Made by a program: the position numbers and the translations under genes
Notes under the pieces: model-generated
Database searches by the model: none
What the model was told of the DNA's origin: nothing
Seen by the model: only the letters and a program-made list of their open reading frames with translations
Source: Falciphora oryzae
Taxonomy: Eukaryota > Ascomycota > Sordariomycetes > Magnaporthales > Magnaporthaceae
Length of the DNA stretch: 64,000 bases
NCBI GenBank assembly: GCA_000733355.1
Contig: JNVV01000001.1
Span: 4,427,950-4,491,949 of the forward strand
Direction: 5' to 3'
Shown: piece after piece, positions 34,231-44,102 of the stretch
Layout: each line of letters begins with the position of its first letter
How positions within the stretch are numbered: the stretch's first letter is position 1

Positions 34231-35235
34231 TGTAGCGACGAAGCAGTCGGGACGCAGTGGTAAGAGCTTAATCTGGACGTAAGGCGCAGGCTGCCGAATG
34301 TGCGGGATTTGTTTGTCGGAGGGAGATGTCGAGGTTTGGCGTTCTCTCAGACTCAAGTCACTCTGAAGAAGTGAAGACGGGATAGGATTAAGTGGTCTGC
34401 GCGACAAGACTGAGCGGAAGGAGGGGCCTTGCGGCGGCGTTATACCTGGTAGGTGCGTGCATATAAGGAAAAAGGTCTAACCTCTTTGGGAGGGTCGCCA
34501 GTCGCGACTGTGGTGGCGGCACTTGACGATTGACTTGACGTGGCGCAGAGCAGAAAATTCTTTTGTTAGGGTGTGGTTGCTGAGGTTGTTTTGGCACGTG
34601 ATTTACCAGCACGTGATCGTGCCCGCACGTGACCGACCGGAAGGGGTTGCCTTTTCAGCTTAGCGAAAATCTTCTCGGCCATAACGAGAATCGTCTCGAC
34701 GCTTAAGGATACGACTAGAGCAAACTAAAGCTCCGGACGGTGGCATTTTACTTGGAGGCGTCGCTGCCGAGTTTAGGAGAAAAAAAACATGTTTTAAACG
34801 TAAAAGAAGGAACAACCCCTGAACCGAAAAAGAAACCGAAAGAAGCACGACCCAGAAATACCCTCCACCCCAAGCGCCCTCAGGTTGCTGTTAATTAAAC
34901 AACCATCCGGCCATCCCGGTGCAAAACCTGGCGCATCTCCTTGAGATTTCTCTACATTAAAACGCCGTATAAGTTGTTAAAAGATTAGCTGTCCATTTTG
35001 ATGAGAGAATAAAATCTTTTGTCAGGCCGGACCGGCTGCTCGTCCAAAGCCCGAACCGCAGCGTATTTGACGTACCTGAAGTACGGGTCCAGATCTTTTA
35101 GCAATGCCGCCACGTCCTAGAGGATCGTTTTTGGCAGGTCCGACCGCCCACCCAAGGTCCGTGGTAGCCCGTTAACCACCAACGTTAGCCGCCTCCACCG
35201 AGCAGCGGTTCACGCTTGGCTAACGGAATACCAAG
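34231..35235. other. Intergenic region
   Basis: Promoter side of the 33.5-34.2 kb gene with three evenly spaced CACGTGA sites, then AT-rich sequence up to the membrane-protein gene. No coding sequence is supported. Confidence 0.5.
34595..34631. promoter_or_regulatory. Cluster of three CACGTGA E-box motifs
   Basis: CACGTG hexamers at 34595-34600, 34610-34615 and 34626-34631, each followed by A, lie 15-16 bp apart about 370 bp upstream of the gene starting at 34230. CACGTGA is the core recognised by bHLH factors of the Cbf1/Pho4/SREBP kind. Confidence 0.45.
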
Positions 35236-36133
35236 CTATCTCGAGAGAATCCAAAACCCCAGATACGACGCCGCCATGACAAACGAGCTCAGGAACACTC
35301 CACCAGCCCACGGCCCCATTGCATCGTCCTTCAGCTCGACTGTGGTCCTGAACAGTGGCACCCATGCCCGCTCCCCCAAGTCCAGCTGCGTGCTCTCGCA
35401 CCAGCAGTTGTCGAAGAAGCCTACCAACTCCCATACCGAGCTCAACACAATCCAAAACGCGCTGCACACAGCCGTCGTCCGGCCTCCTAGCCGGCCAACA
35501 ATTGCCGCCGTCCTCATAAACTGGAACGCCGCGCTGTTTGTTTGGTAGTCTTGGGCGCGCCGGAGCGCTGCGCGTGACGCCAAAGCGCTAAGGACAAATA
35601 GGAGGAAGGAAAGCGTCGACAAGGTGCCATACAGCAAGTAGCTGGCGCTGCGACACCCGAGGCCCTCGGCGTCTGTGAGATAGGCGATGGTAAAAGCGGC
35701 GCCCGTGGTGCCCCACTGCACGAAGATAGCCATTATGAACGCGCCAACGATGTGGAACCACAGCTCAGGGTCAACCTCGTCGGCAGTGGGATATTCTAGT
35801 AGTTCGACCGTACGTGGGATGTCGCAGTAAACTCCCATGTGGGGAATAACGGCGTTGGTAAGAAGCTCGGGAAGGGTTAAAAGAGCATTACCCAGGGGCT
35901 GCGCTACGCCCGCCTGGACCTGATTAGCTGGGCCCCTTTGGCTTTGTTCCCAGACCTGATCTACGGTATGCTGCTCGTCGTCGTGTTGTGCGGCTGTATC
36001 GAAGTAGTGGAACAAGCGTTGGGCTGTGAACCTCCACGTAAAAATGCGCGCGTAGTTGTATGCCGGACCCGGTTGGGTCTCATCCCCGCAAACGCTATAA
36101 CCGAAGAGATCAAGGTCGTTATGCTCGCCTGAC
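35236..36133 (-). pseudogene. Multi-spanning membrane protein gene, 5' end removed
   Basis: The minus-strand frame is open from 36133 down to a stop at 35236-35238, ~298 codons, with coding bias throughout but no start codon at its 5' end. The first residues (DLDLFGYSVCGDETQPGPAYN, then YARIFTWRFTAQRL) read like the interior of a fungal membrane-protein family with about five hydrophobic segments (for example WFHIVGAFIMAIFVQW, LLYGTLSTLSFLLFVLSAL, WAGGVFLSSFVMAASYLGFWIL). At 36134 the sequence switches to antisense of the FN3-GTPase gene's 3' end. The body is undamaged; internal methionines could give a shorter product. Confidence 0.65.
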
Positions 36134-36644
36134 CGACCTGGCCAAGCTGAGCCAGGAGCTCACAAAGACGGCTCTGCTCCACGACCCGACCAACCTCATC
36201 AGCTACATCGACACGCTGATCCAGACCCCGCGGGCGCGCGGCGCTCCTGCCGCCCAGCTGGTCCAGCTGGCCACCGCCAGGAACACATTGGTCCTCGTGC
36301 GCGAGGTTAAGGGTAAGGGAGAGGGCGCGACGCGGGACTCGAGGATCCTGCTTCAAGTCATCGGCTCCGTGCGCGAGGAGATGGACCGGAGGATGAAGCT
36401 CAGCTCCAAGGAGCGCGCGAGGGAGGAGGAGAAGCCGTGCAGCCTGTACAACGAGCTTCGTGACGGCCTGCCCGCCGAGATCCAGGACAAGGCTCCGCCA
36501 AAGCTCGAGAGGGAGGGCTGGCTCTCGAAAGGCGCGCTCTATCCGGAGAATCTGAAGGCAGTCGTGAAGCTGGTGCAGCTCGTGCTGACGGACGGTGGTG
36601 TCGTGGCCGCGCTAGCCGCCTCGGGCCGTCGGCTGGGGAAATAA
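36134..36644 (+). pseudogene. Orphan 3' fragment of the FN3-GTPase gene family
   Basis: The segment encodes the C-terminal ~170 residues (DLAKLSQELTKTALLHDP, then an alpha-helical, basic region ending VVAALAASGRRLGK) without damage. Its first 140 bp align without gaps to 32153-32292 of the decayed gene, so it is a second copy of that gene's end. An in-frame ATG at 36060, in sequence that is antisense to the membrane gene, creates a 194-codon chimeric frame; whether it is expressed is unknown. Confidence 0.7.
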
Positions 36645-38519
36645 AACGGGCGTGTTGACCCCCACCTAGGCTGTAGCTAGGGGGAAGGAAGGGCATGGCG
36701 GGAAAAGAAAGACTTCAGGCATCTATGGAGATGGCTTAGCCAGATAAATTCCAATGAACAAAATACGAACAAAACTCAAAATATCAACCGTACTTGAAAT
36801 AGGCACATATGATGCTAAACGGGAATAAGTAATCTTAAACGTCTTTCGCACTCCAATGAACTGTTTACATTCTCATAATTATCCAACAAAGAAATTTTGT
36901 GTGTGTGTGTGTGGATAGATTGCATATCTCTGTCGCTTGACTTGACTTCCTTTTGAAAGAATCTCGGGATACTTCTAAGCATTATTTTCATTTCTTTAGA
37001 ACCTAAGTATTATGCTGTCCTTCCAAGCCCTATCGGCCCACTGTAGTAGTAGTAGTAGCAATTAGTACATGGTGACTAATAGTGGTGTTAATCAGTTGTA
37101 CTAAAGAATTATTGTTATTATCGATTCTTTCATTGCTTAACCCCATTGTTACTCTCAAGTTCATCCTTCCAATATGTATAATCCAAGCGTATATGCACGT
37201 AAACTTCTTGGACCAGCTTCCCTTCTTTCTGCTTCCTATTCCCTAGTAATCGTGTAGGCTACCGCACTTTAAGCACAGCAAATTAAGCTAGGAAGCTAAC
37301 GTTCGCCGCCCAAGCCCAGGTTAAACCAGTACATTTCAAGATTGCCCGCTTTCTGTTCATCTTCACTCAAGGTCGCCCAATCCAAGGCTGGACGTCCACA
37401 GGATTCCAAACTCTATTTTCTCTTGGCGAGTCTTGTGTTTGCTGGGCAGAAACCACCGCCTCAAGTGCCGTCTAGGCCGCTGGGCACCGACAGCCCAAAA
37501 AAAACGTCCTAGAGTTTGCCCGCGTGTCGAGGGGATATCAGATATCAGGTAGGGACGTCACATGAAGCCCTACACAGTCAGTCTAGGCTCGTTCCCTACT
37601 GTGACGATGTGACCCGCACGATGGCACGCAATGCGTCCCAAAAAAAGATTGCGGTCCCCACAAGGTACCTGCGGTGACTTTCTCAAGCCACAGCCAGGGT
37701 GCCAGGATGCCGGGGTATTTGCACGCCCGGGCGTTCGACGGAAGCGCTACTTGGATCGTGCAGCCTTCGGCAAGCGGGAGCGATTTGGCAGCGGAACATT
37801 ATGAACTCAATCGCGGCCGTGACCCACTGCAGTCAAAGCACTCCAGCTGTAGTGATGGATCCTATGTCGGTCTTGCCGGCGCCTCTTGCCGGCAATTTTC
37901 ATCTACACGGAGAGTGCTCCGGCGAACAACGAGATATTCACCAGCCCACTGGCGCACACAAGTGGTTCTATCCTCATGAGTGCTGTTAAGGCGCCAGCAA
38001 TCTAAATAGTGGGGGAAAAAATCCGTGAATTTATCCTTGATAAAAATACGTGGTACAATAAGTTAGAGGGGAAAATATGCAAGCTGGCACCTCAACGGCG
38101 CTCGGGGAGATGACCGAGAATGCCGGGTTAATCCGGGATCCCTGAGCTGTGTGCTCGTGATTCCAACCAGAGAGGGATGATCGGAGGACTGTAGCCGAGC
38201 CTCACACCCCAGCATCCGAGGCTGCATCAACGTGGGTGCTGCTGCTACACTGGGCTGGTCGACGCGAAGGAGAAAACGACTGACTCTTCACATGTAGTCG
38301 GCCCGTCGAAACGAAAAGAAAATGAGAGGTTCTGCGCATGGAGTCGCGACCCGTCGAAGAAAACGGAGTCCTTACGGTGGCGGAGAGTCAGGCGACGCGG
38401 GTACCTGTCGATGCTCATGCTCAGTGGCTCCAGAGGGGGACGCTCAGGGGACACTCAGGGGACGCATGGGGTCAGTGACCCCAGCGGGCAGGGACGTCGA
38501 AAGCGGCAAGTCCAAGCAG

Positions 38520-38720
38520 GCGACTGTGACGGCGGAAAAGCGAACGGCCTGGCGGAAGCGGGAAGCGGGACGAAGACCTGGCGGAAGCGGGAAGTATGGA
38601 TTTATGACCAAACCTCTAGGGCTGATGGAAGTGGGATGAACACCCCGGAGGAGGCGGGAAGTATAAACAACCTCGCGGAAAGCGGGAAGTATAAACAACC
38701 TAGCATAGGCGGAAAGTCAA
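38520..38720. repeat. Imperfect direct repeats with GCGGAA/GCGGGAAG core
   Basis: Two exact 20-bp copies of GCGGGAAGTATAAACAACCT occur at 38654-38673 and 38682-38701, embedded in six or more degenerate GCGGAA(G/A)CGGGAAG-like units. Confidence 0.7.
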
Positions 38721-39778
38721 TATGATGGTGTGCAACCTTGGCAGAAGGCGGGAAAGCATCAGCACGCAGGTGAACAAGCAAGAACCCCGGCCCGCTTGCG
38801 ACAAAAATGGTGCACACTCGGCTGTTCGGCACGCCGACTTACGCAATTCCATGATCAGTCAAGGCACGAGGAAAGCTTATCACCCACGTTCGCCGATCGC
38901 ACGCAGCCAAGAGCCAAGAGCCAAGACGGGCAGGAGAACAAGCTTATCGCCCGCGTTCGTCATCGAGCAGAGCAATTGGCAGGTATAGTGGGACCAAACG
39001 CCCCCTAGGGCGGCCCTGTCCTCGTGCTTTGACGTCAACCACGCCCAAAATCAAAACATTCGCATGACGGGCGGAACCTGGCAGGGGTCATGGCGTTGTG
39101 GGAGAGAGTCATGTCGGGCGAGGGGGTCGAGTCGTGCGCATTGCTTTGGAGGGACGCACGTGGGCAGGCGTCAGGACAGCCTGTGCCCAAGATAAAGAAA
39201 GGTGACGTGAGTAGAGCCGCGCTGGACACGAGAGATGAGGCCATGTAACAACGATACAGGAATCCTGTCGAAGCGATGATGGAGATCCTCTCCCCATCAA
39301 ACCGCTCCGGGTGGAACAGCGTAGTTTTCCGCCCAAGCGACGTCTTTATCAGCAAGCCTGATAACCTCCAAATGACTCAGGTTGATGGAGTATCTGGGTC
39401 GTCAGGGCTGCGCCCCTCCACCGGTCCCAAACTTGGTGATGCTCGAGGACGGTGGCAAGTGCAGGCGGCGCAGGCCCACAGGGACTACAACACACCCAAG
39501 ATCACAAAATGCATACTATCCATATTGCCGCCGAGAGATATCGGACCAGGGGCTGTGAATGGGCCCCGAATATGTCGGTAGTTTTCGTGGCAGCCCAGGC
39601 CCGTGGGGGTGCGCGGATATCGTGGAGACGACGCGTTTTGTTCAGGAACGGTCTCACCGTTTGCTCTCCATGCCAAGCACATGTGCTTCAGGGCGTCCGT
39701 GGTGATGCCCACCGAGACGAGGGAGCTTTGCATGTGAATGGCAGCCGACGCGACGGGCCTCGAGGTAGGCCAGACGAG

Positions 39779-39785
39779 TATATAA
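39779..39785 (+). promoter_or_regulatory. TATA box of the repeat-precursor gene
   Basis: TATATAA lies 255 bp upstream of the ATG at 40034 and is followed by about 170 bp of CT-rich sequence, the usual layout of highly expressed fungal genes. Confidence 0.5.
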
Positions 39786-40033
39786 CTCCCGTCCGCCCCC
39801 TCCAACGTGATGTGTTCTTTTCCTTTCTCCTCATCCTCATCGATCCATCATTTCCTAAGTCTTTTGCTACGTCTTTCCCTATTGTCTTTTCCTTTTGTCG
39901 TTTTCCTTTCCTACTTGCCCCCTCTTGTGCTCCTTTTCTCCCTTTTTGGTGTTTTTGATATCTTTTTCTTGAAGACACACCCCAGAGCAACAAAGCAAAA
40001 CCCCTCACAAAAAACCAACCACCAACCGCCACA

Positions 40034-40726
40034 ATGCTCGCCAAGGAACTCCTCCTCGTCCTCGGGCTCGTCATCTCGGGCGCCGTCAGCCTGCCCATCA
40101 CCCAGGGCACCACCGACTCCGCCCCGGCCGTCCTCGACCGCGACATGAGCAACGACATCCACGCTGCCGTTGTTGAGGCCCGTGCCTTTGGAAAGAAGAA
40201 GGAGTCCCAGGAGTTTAAGCCGACCAGGCTCCCGCAGAGCCAGTGGGCCAACCCGATGCTCCCCCACTCCGTTGCGAAGCCGCCCGCGCCCAAGCTGCCC
40301 GATATGCAGTCGGGCTGGAGCAAGCCGTCCAAGCCGTCCGAGCCGTCCAAGCCGTCCAAGCCGTCCACGTCCGGTGGCAAGCCCCCCAAGTACCCCAAAA
40401 AGAAGGGCAAGCGCGACGTCGAGGCCGAGGAGGCGGCTCAGCTGGAGGCTCGCACCCCCGGCAAAAAGAAGGAGTCCCAGGAGTTCAGGCCGACCAAGCT
40501 CCCGCAGAGCCAGTGGGCCAACCCGATGCTTCCGCACTCCGTTGCGAAGCCCCCCGCCCCCAAGCTCCCCGACATGCAGTCGGGCTGGAGCAAGCCGTCC
40601 AAGCCGTCCAAGCCGTCCGAGCCGTCCAAGCCGTCCACGTCCGGTGGCAAGCCCCCCAAGTACCCCAAGAAGAAGGGCAAGCGCGACGTTGAGGAGGAGG
40701 TCGAGGCTGCCGAGTACGACCAGTAA
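40034..40726 (+). CDS. Secreted precursor with two 90-residue repeats ending in KR (Kex2-processed-repeat type)
   Basis: Single exon, 230 residues, good ATG context (CACAATG). Residues 1-19 form a signal peptide (MLAKELLLVLGLVISGAVS). After a short propeptide come two near-identical units, residues 41-130 and 131-220. Each contains an EAR-x2-GKKKESQEF start, LPQSQWANPMLPHSVAKPPA, LPDMQSGWSKP, an (S-K/E-P)n run, GGKPPKYPKKKGKR and DVE. KR at 126-127 and 216-217 fits Kex2 cleavage, so processing would release a repeat-derived peptide. The layout is that of KEP proteins, fungal pheromone precursors and dikaritin RiPP precursors, but no cysteine and no known core (such as the alpha-pheromone WC...GQ.C) is present. 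No UstYa or tyrosinase gene lies nearby. A Lys/Pro/Ser-rich wall-associated protein is the alternative. Confidence 0.85.
   Translation: MLAKELLLVLGLVISGAVSLPITQGTTDSAPAVLDRDMSNDIHAAVVEARAFGKKKESQEFKPTRLPQSQWANPMLPHSVAKPPAPKLPDMQSGWSKPSKPSEPSKPSKPSTSGGKPPKYPKKKGKRDVEAEEAAQLEARTPGKKKESQEFRPTKLPQSQWANPMLPHSVAKPPAPKLPDMQSGWSKPSKPSKPSEPSKPSTSGGKPPKYPKKKGKRDVEEEVEAAEYDQ
40154..40693 (+). repeat. Two 270-bp tandem coding repeats
   Basis: 40154-40423 and 40424-40693 encode the two 90-residue units. Near-identity is highest from the GKKKESQEF codons to the KRDVE codons; differences are mostly synonymous or K/R, AF/TP and the order of SKP/SEP triplets. Confidence 0.9.
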
Positions 40727-41469
40727 ATCACCCTGCTGGGCCTTGCTCGCGGCGGCTTCGCTGCCTCTTCCCGGGGCTTAACGGTTCCTCTCGGGGACCG
40801 TCCCGGTGTGTATCCTCTTTTCTGTCTGTTCTTGTCTTGTATTTTTGTTGTATACTATGGTCGCGGTGCTCTTGCTTTCATGTTTGGCTTTTTGGTTTTT
40901 GCTTTGGTTATAGAAGGGATTTATGGAACACAACTTGTATCGCTAGAGGGCGTGTATGGTGGAAAGTCAGCTAGTACATAGAAAACAAAGAATCACGCTT
41001 TGTTCTCAGAAGCCGTCCCTCCTTGGTGGTGCCCGATCTTCCGTGTTGGTAGCTTTGGCGCTGCTGCTTCCTGATTTCTGTTCCCCCCAAGACGAACAGT
41101 CGCTTGTGTCGGCCGAGCATTCTGAACCTCGCTTTCGTTTTCCCGGCCTTGACGTTGACGGCTGCTTAGCTCTACACTCCCCAGTCCGATCCGTAGCCCG
41201 GTCTCCGTGGCCCAAGCGGCAAAAAGCCCGGCCGCCCATCGTGTCACCCACCGGATAACGGCGCAATTACACTTCCCAGGGATCATAAAACGCTAATTTT
41301 GAGTGTGGCTCCAAGGTGGCAAAGCTACATACGACATGGCAAAATGCAACGCCCACGCCAAATTTAAAGTGCTGCATTTGGGACCGTGCATTTACAAGGG
41401 TTCTGCCAACTTTTGTCCGAAATCCCATCCTCGAGACCAAAGGTATCCTCGATTCCTGAATCGTTAACC
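40727..41469. other. Intergenic region
   Basis: 3' flank of the repeat-precursor gene (T-rich after 40.8 kb) and sequence leading into the LysM relic. No gene is supported. Confidence 0.5.
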
Positions 41470-41961
41470 TCCATGATCCCTGAGGGGTGTATTTTCGCTC
41501 AGGTAAGCCAGCCCTACTGCCCCGCGCCTTGGGCGCCATCGCCACGGATCCGTCATGCCCAGGAGTCGATGCCTGCGCTACACATCTCAGAGGCATCAAC
41601 GGCCTCGACGCTGAGAATCTCCTCGCGTGGGACCCCAGTCTCGATTTCTTTCGGCTGCTCCTTCGAGTCTGGCTATAGCTGCTGCCTCCCTCCATAAGGA
41701 GGAGGAGTCCTGTACGCGCTGCAGTCCACGTCTATGACAGTTCATACCACTGCCGCCACCGGTACCCCCCGGGGACCCACGCGGCCCCGAGCGATGGCGC
41801 CATGCACCAGGTCGGACGTGGTCGTTGCCGGGGACGGGTGCCAGGCAGTCCCTAACCAGCACGGCATCTCGCTTGACGACTTCTACGAGGTGTACCCGGG
41901 CGTTGGTCTGGCTGCGAGGCGCTCAGGCGCGACTAACCCGGTTTCAGTCGGCATTTATTGA
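41470..41961 (+). pseudogene. Decayed LysM-domain protein gene
   Basis: Two LysM-like segments are recognisable. The second (41794-41905) reads APCTRSDVVVAGDGCQAV and HGISLDDFYEVYPGVG, matching the pattern C-T-x-x-x-V-V-x-x-G-D-x-C ... N-G-I-S-L-x-D-F-Y-x-x-N-P of fungal LysM proteins. The first is split over two frames: GVDACATHLRGINGLDAENLLAWDPSLD (41562-41645) and then GCSFESGYSCCLPP in the next frame. No signal peptide, no ATG and no continuous frame could be built; a GTAAGC donor at 41501 may be a surviving intron end. Fungal LysM proteins bind chitin, often as secreted effectors. Confidence 0.55.
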
Positions 41962-41987
41962 GTAGGTGAGAGTGTAGCTACATAGCG

Positions 41988-44102
41988 TCAGACATGGCAT
42001 CCAGTCCCTCCTTTCCTAGACACAAGTTTTCGACCCATCCACCACCTTAATGTCTTCCCACAATCCCCAAACAAAGCACTATTTTGCATGACCGGGGTCG
42101 CTGGCTCCATCGGGCTTCCGGCCAGCTCCTGCGGTGGCCAGAAGCTCCGGTCGTGCATCTCGGGGCGCGCCAGCGTCGGGTCGAACATCTCCCCGCGCGG
42201 CGCCGTCGAGTCCAGCTCTTGGCCCTGCCACAGGGTCTGGCCTTTGCCCTCGCCCTGCCCGGTCTCGTTCAGCGGCGCCTGGGGTTCGCCGCGCGCCAGC
42301 CGCCTCCGCGGCTTGTAGTAGAAGAAGTAGAGCACGCAGACTGCGGCCAACGCGATCGCTGTGACGCCCCCGACGACGCCGCCCGCGACGGCAGCGACGG
42401 GAGGCCCGCCGTGGGACCGTGAGGCTGTAGGACTGGTTGGGTCCAGCAGGCTGTCGATGCTCTCTGCAAAGAGCGATCGGATCTCGGGGCGGAACTGGAC
42501 AGCTCTGAGGTTGCTGCCGTGTGCTCGTCGTGTCAGCGTGCTCTATGGGAGCCTTTTGTTGTGTGCAGTGTTGGCCCTTGTGGCCTATGCCGTAGAATCA
42601 AGCGCACGGAGCGCGCATACGGGGGGAGAGAGGATGGGATGCTTACCTCGAGTCCGCATACCAGTCCCTAACCTCGGCAGGTTGCTGGTAGGCAGGGCCG
42701 TTGTGGCTATACTGTGTCCCCCAAGTCACAGTTGTCAAGTCCAAGATCTGCAAGCCCTGCTTCCAAGGGTCCCCCTCGGTCCACGAGGTATTGTAATTGT
42801 CGGTCGGCACGCCCCCCACCGCAATCATCTGGCGGCCCCCGGGCCCGACCACGGCGCACGCCATGTCGCGCCTGCTCCCCGGCGCCGACGCTCCGCCGCT
42901 GTAGCGGAACCAGTTGAAGCCCGGGACGGTCAGGACCTGGGTCACGGCCGGCCTCTGCGAGGTCCCGCCAAAGTAGAATATCTCGTAGGCCCCCTTGCTG
43001 TTCTCGGCCTTGGCGGCCACGGCGCACCCGTACTTTCTCCTCGACGTCGGGTTTTCGAACCCCGAGGCCGGCTGCGTGAAGAACCTGCCCGACCCGATGT
43101 CGTAGAACGTGATCCTGGCCATAGACACCGCCTGCTCTTTGCCCTCCACGGCGTTCTCCGTGAGCCCGGCGAGGAAGACCACCACCCCCCGTTTTCCGGT
43201 CCCCAGAGTCGGCAGGCAGACGGCCGGCCCGTCCTGGTACGTCCCGTCGACGAATATGGGCTCGGTCCGGTTGGCCCACGTGCCGTCGGACATGTTGAAG
43301 ATGGTCAGGCCGGGGAGGAAGTCCTTCCTTGGGCTCCCGGGCGGGAAGGTCCCGTCGGTGTGGTTGGAGACGAAGCCTCCCAGGTTGAACCCGAGCCCGT
43401 TGCAGCTGGTCCAGCCCCCGAGGGCGGTGCGGTAGATGCGCTGTGAAGACTGGTCCTTGGGCGCTTCAGGCTGGGCCAGGCTCCAAGTGCCCCGGGCGCT
43501 TCCTGCCGCCCGAGGCTTGAACTCTCGCAAGCGCGGCGACGAGGTGAACTCGTTCCAGGTGCTGTTCAAGTCTATGTCCATGCCTACGCCGCCCCAGGTG
43601 TATATCCTCGTCTTGTCTTCACTCGGCCACAGGACCATGCTGCTCGTCCCTTTGAACCCTTCATTCTCCGCTCTCTCGTCGAACGGGACCCCAGCCGTGT
43701 TCCAGGAGCTGTCGAGTGGCAGCACTATAGTTTCGTTCACTAGGGGTCCAGCCGAGGAACACGTGAGCTTTACTATGCGTGGGTGTAGATGGGACACAGA
43801 AAACAAACCAGGTTTATACCCGATCGGCATGCCCTGCGTTGGCAGTGTCGTACTGCCTCCCATGATGTAAAGGTGATCTTTCAACACAGCCACTGTAGTC
43901 GCCACGTTAGTCAAAGTCCTTTCTCGCACTATTTGTCTCCATTGGGCTTTGTCTCAAAAGATATGGGTGGCGTGGCACTACCTGAAGCGGCCCTACGCCA
44001 TGTCTGGACGCCATCTTGACACTCGCCAGCTTGTAGCAAAGACGCCGCAATGGCGAGACGCGCGAGGAATCGTCTGGCAGATTCTCTGGTTAGGGGTTTC
44101 AT
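41988..44102 (-). CDS. Kelch-repeat single-pass membrane protein
   Basis: Three exons, complement(43982-44102, 42647-43928, 41988-42513), give 642 residues. Residues 1-31 look like a signal peptide (RRFLARLAIAASLLQAGECQ). The large second exon carries kelch-type strands: LKDHLYIMGGST, TRIYTWGGVGMD, YEIFYFGGTSQRP, RQMIAVGGVPTDN and WTSCNGLGFNLGGF, many with the paired glycines. The third exon has one membrane segment (VAAVAGGVVGGVTAIALAAVCVLYFFYY) followed by KPRRR and a ~90-residue cytoplasmic tail. Several N-x-S/T sites suggest an extracellular propeller. This architecture is common in filamentous fungi and uncharacterised. The first intron is only 53 bp. Confidence 0.88.

Larger units (their letters stand above)
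36645..40033. other. Long intergenic region with repeats
   Basis: 36.7-37.3 kb is AT-rich with a (GT)n run at about 36897 and GTA triplets at about 37046. 37.3-39.7 kb has short frames only, plus an imperfect repeat patch at 38520-38720. From 39.8 kb the plus strand is pyrimidine-rich and forms the promoter and leader of the repeat-precursor gene. Confidence 0.5.

Noticed and set aside
39911..40731. Minus-strand open frames over the repeat-precursor gene
   Set aside because: They mirror the 270-bp repeats; the plus strand has the signal peptide, start context and promoter.
40034..44102. A complete dikaritin-type RiPP cluster around the repeat precursor
   Set aside because: No UstYa-like (DUF3328), tyrosinase or methyltransferase gene is present; neighbours are a LysM relic and a kelch protein.
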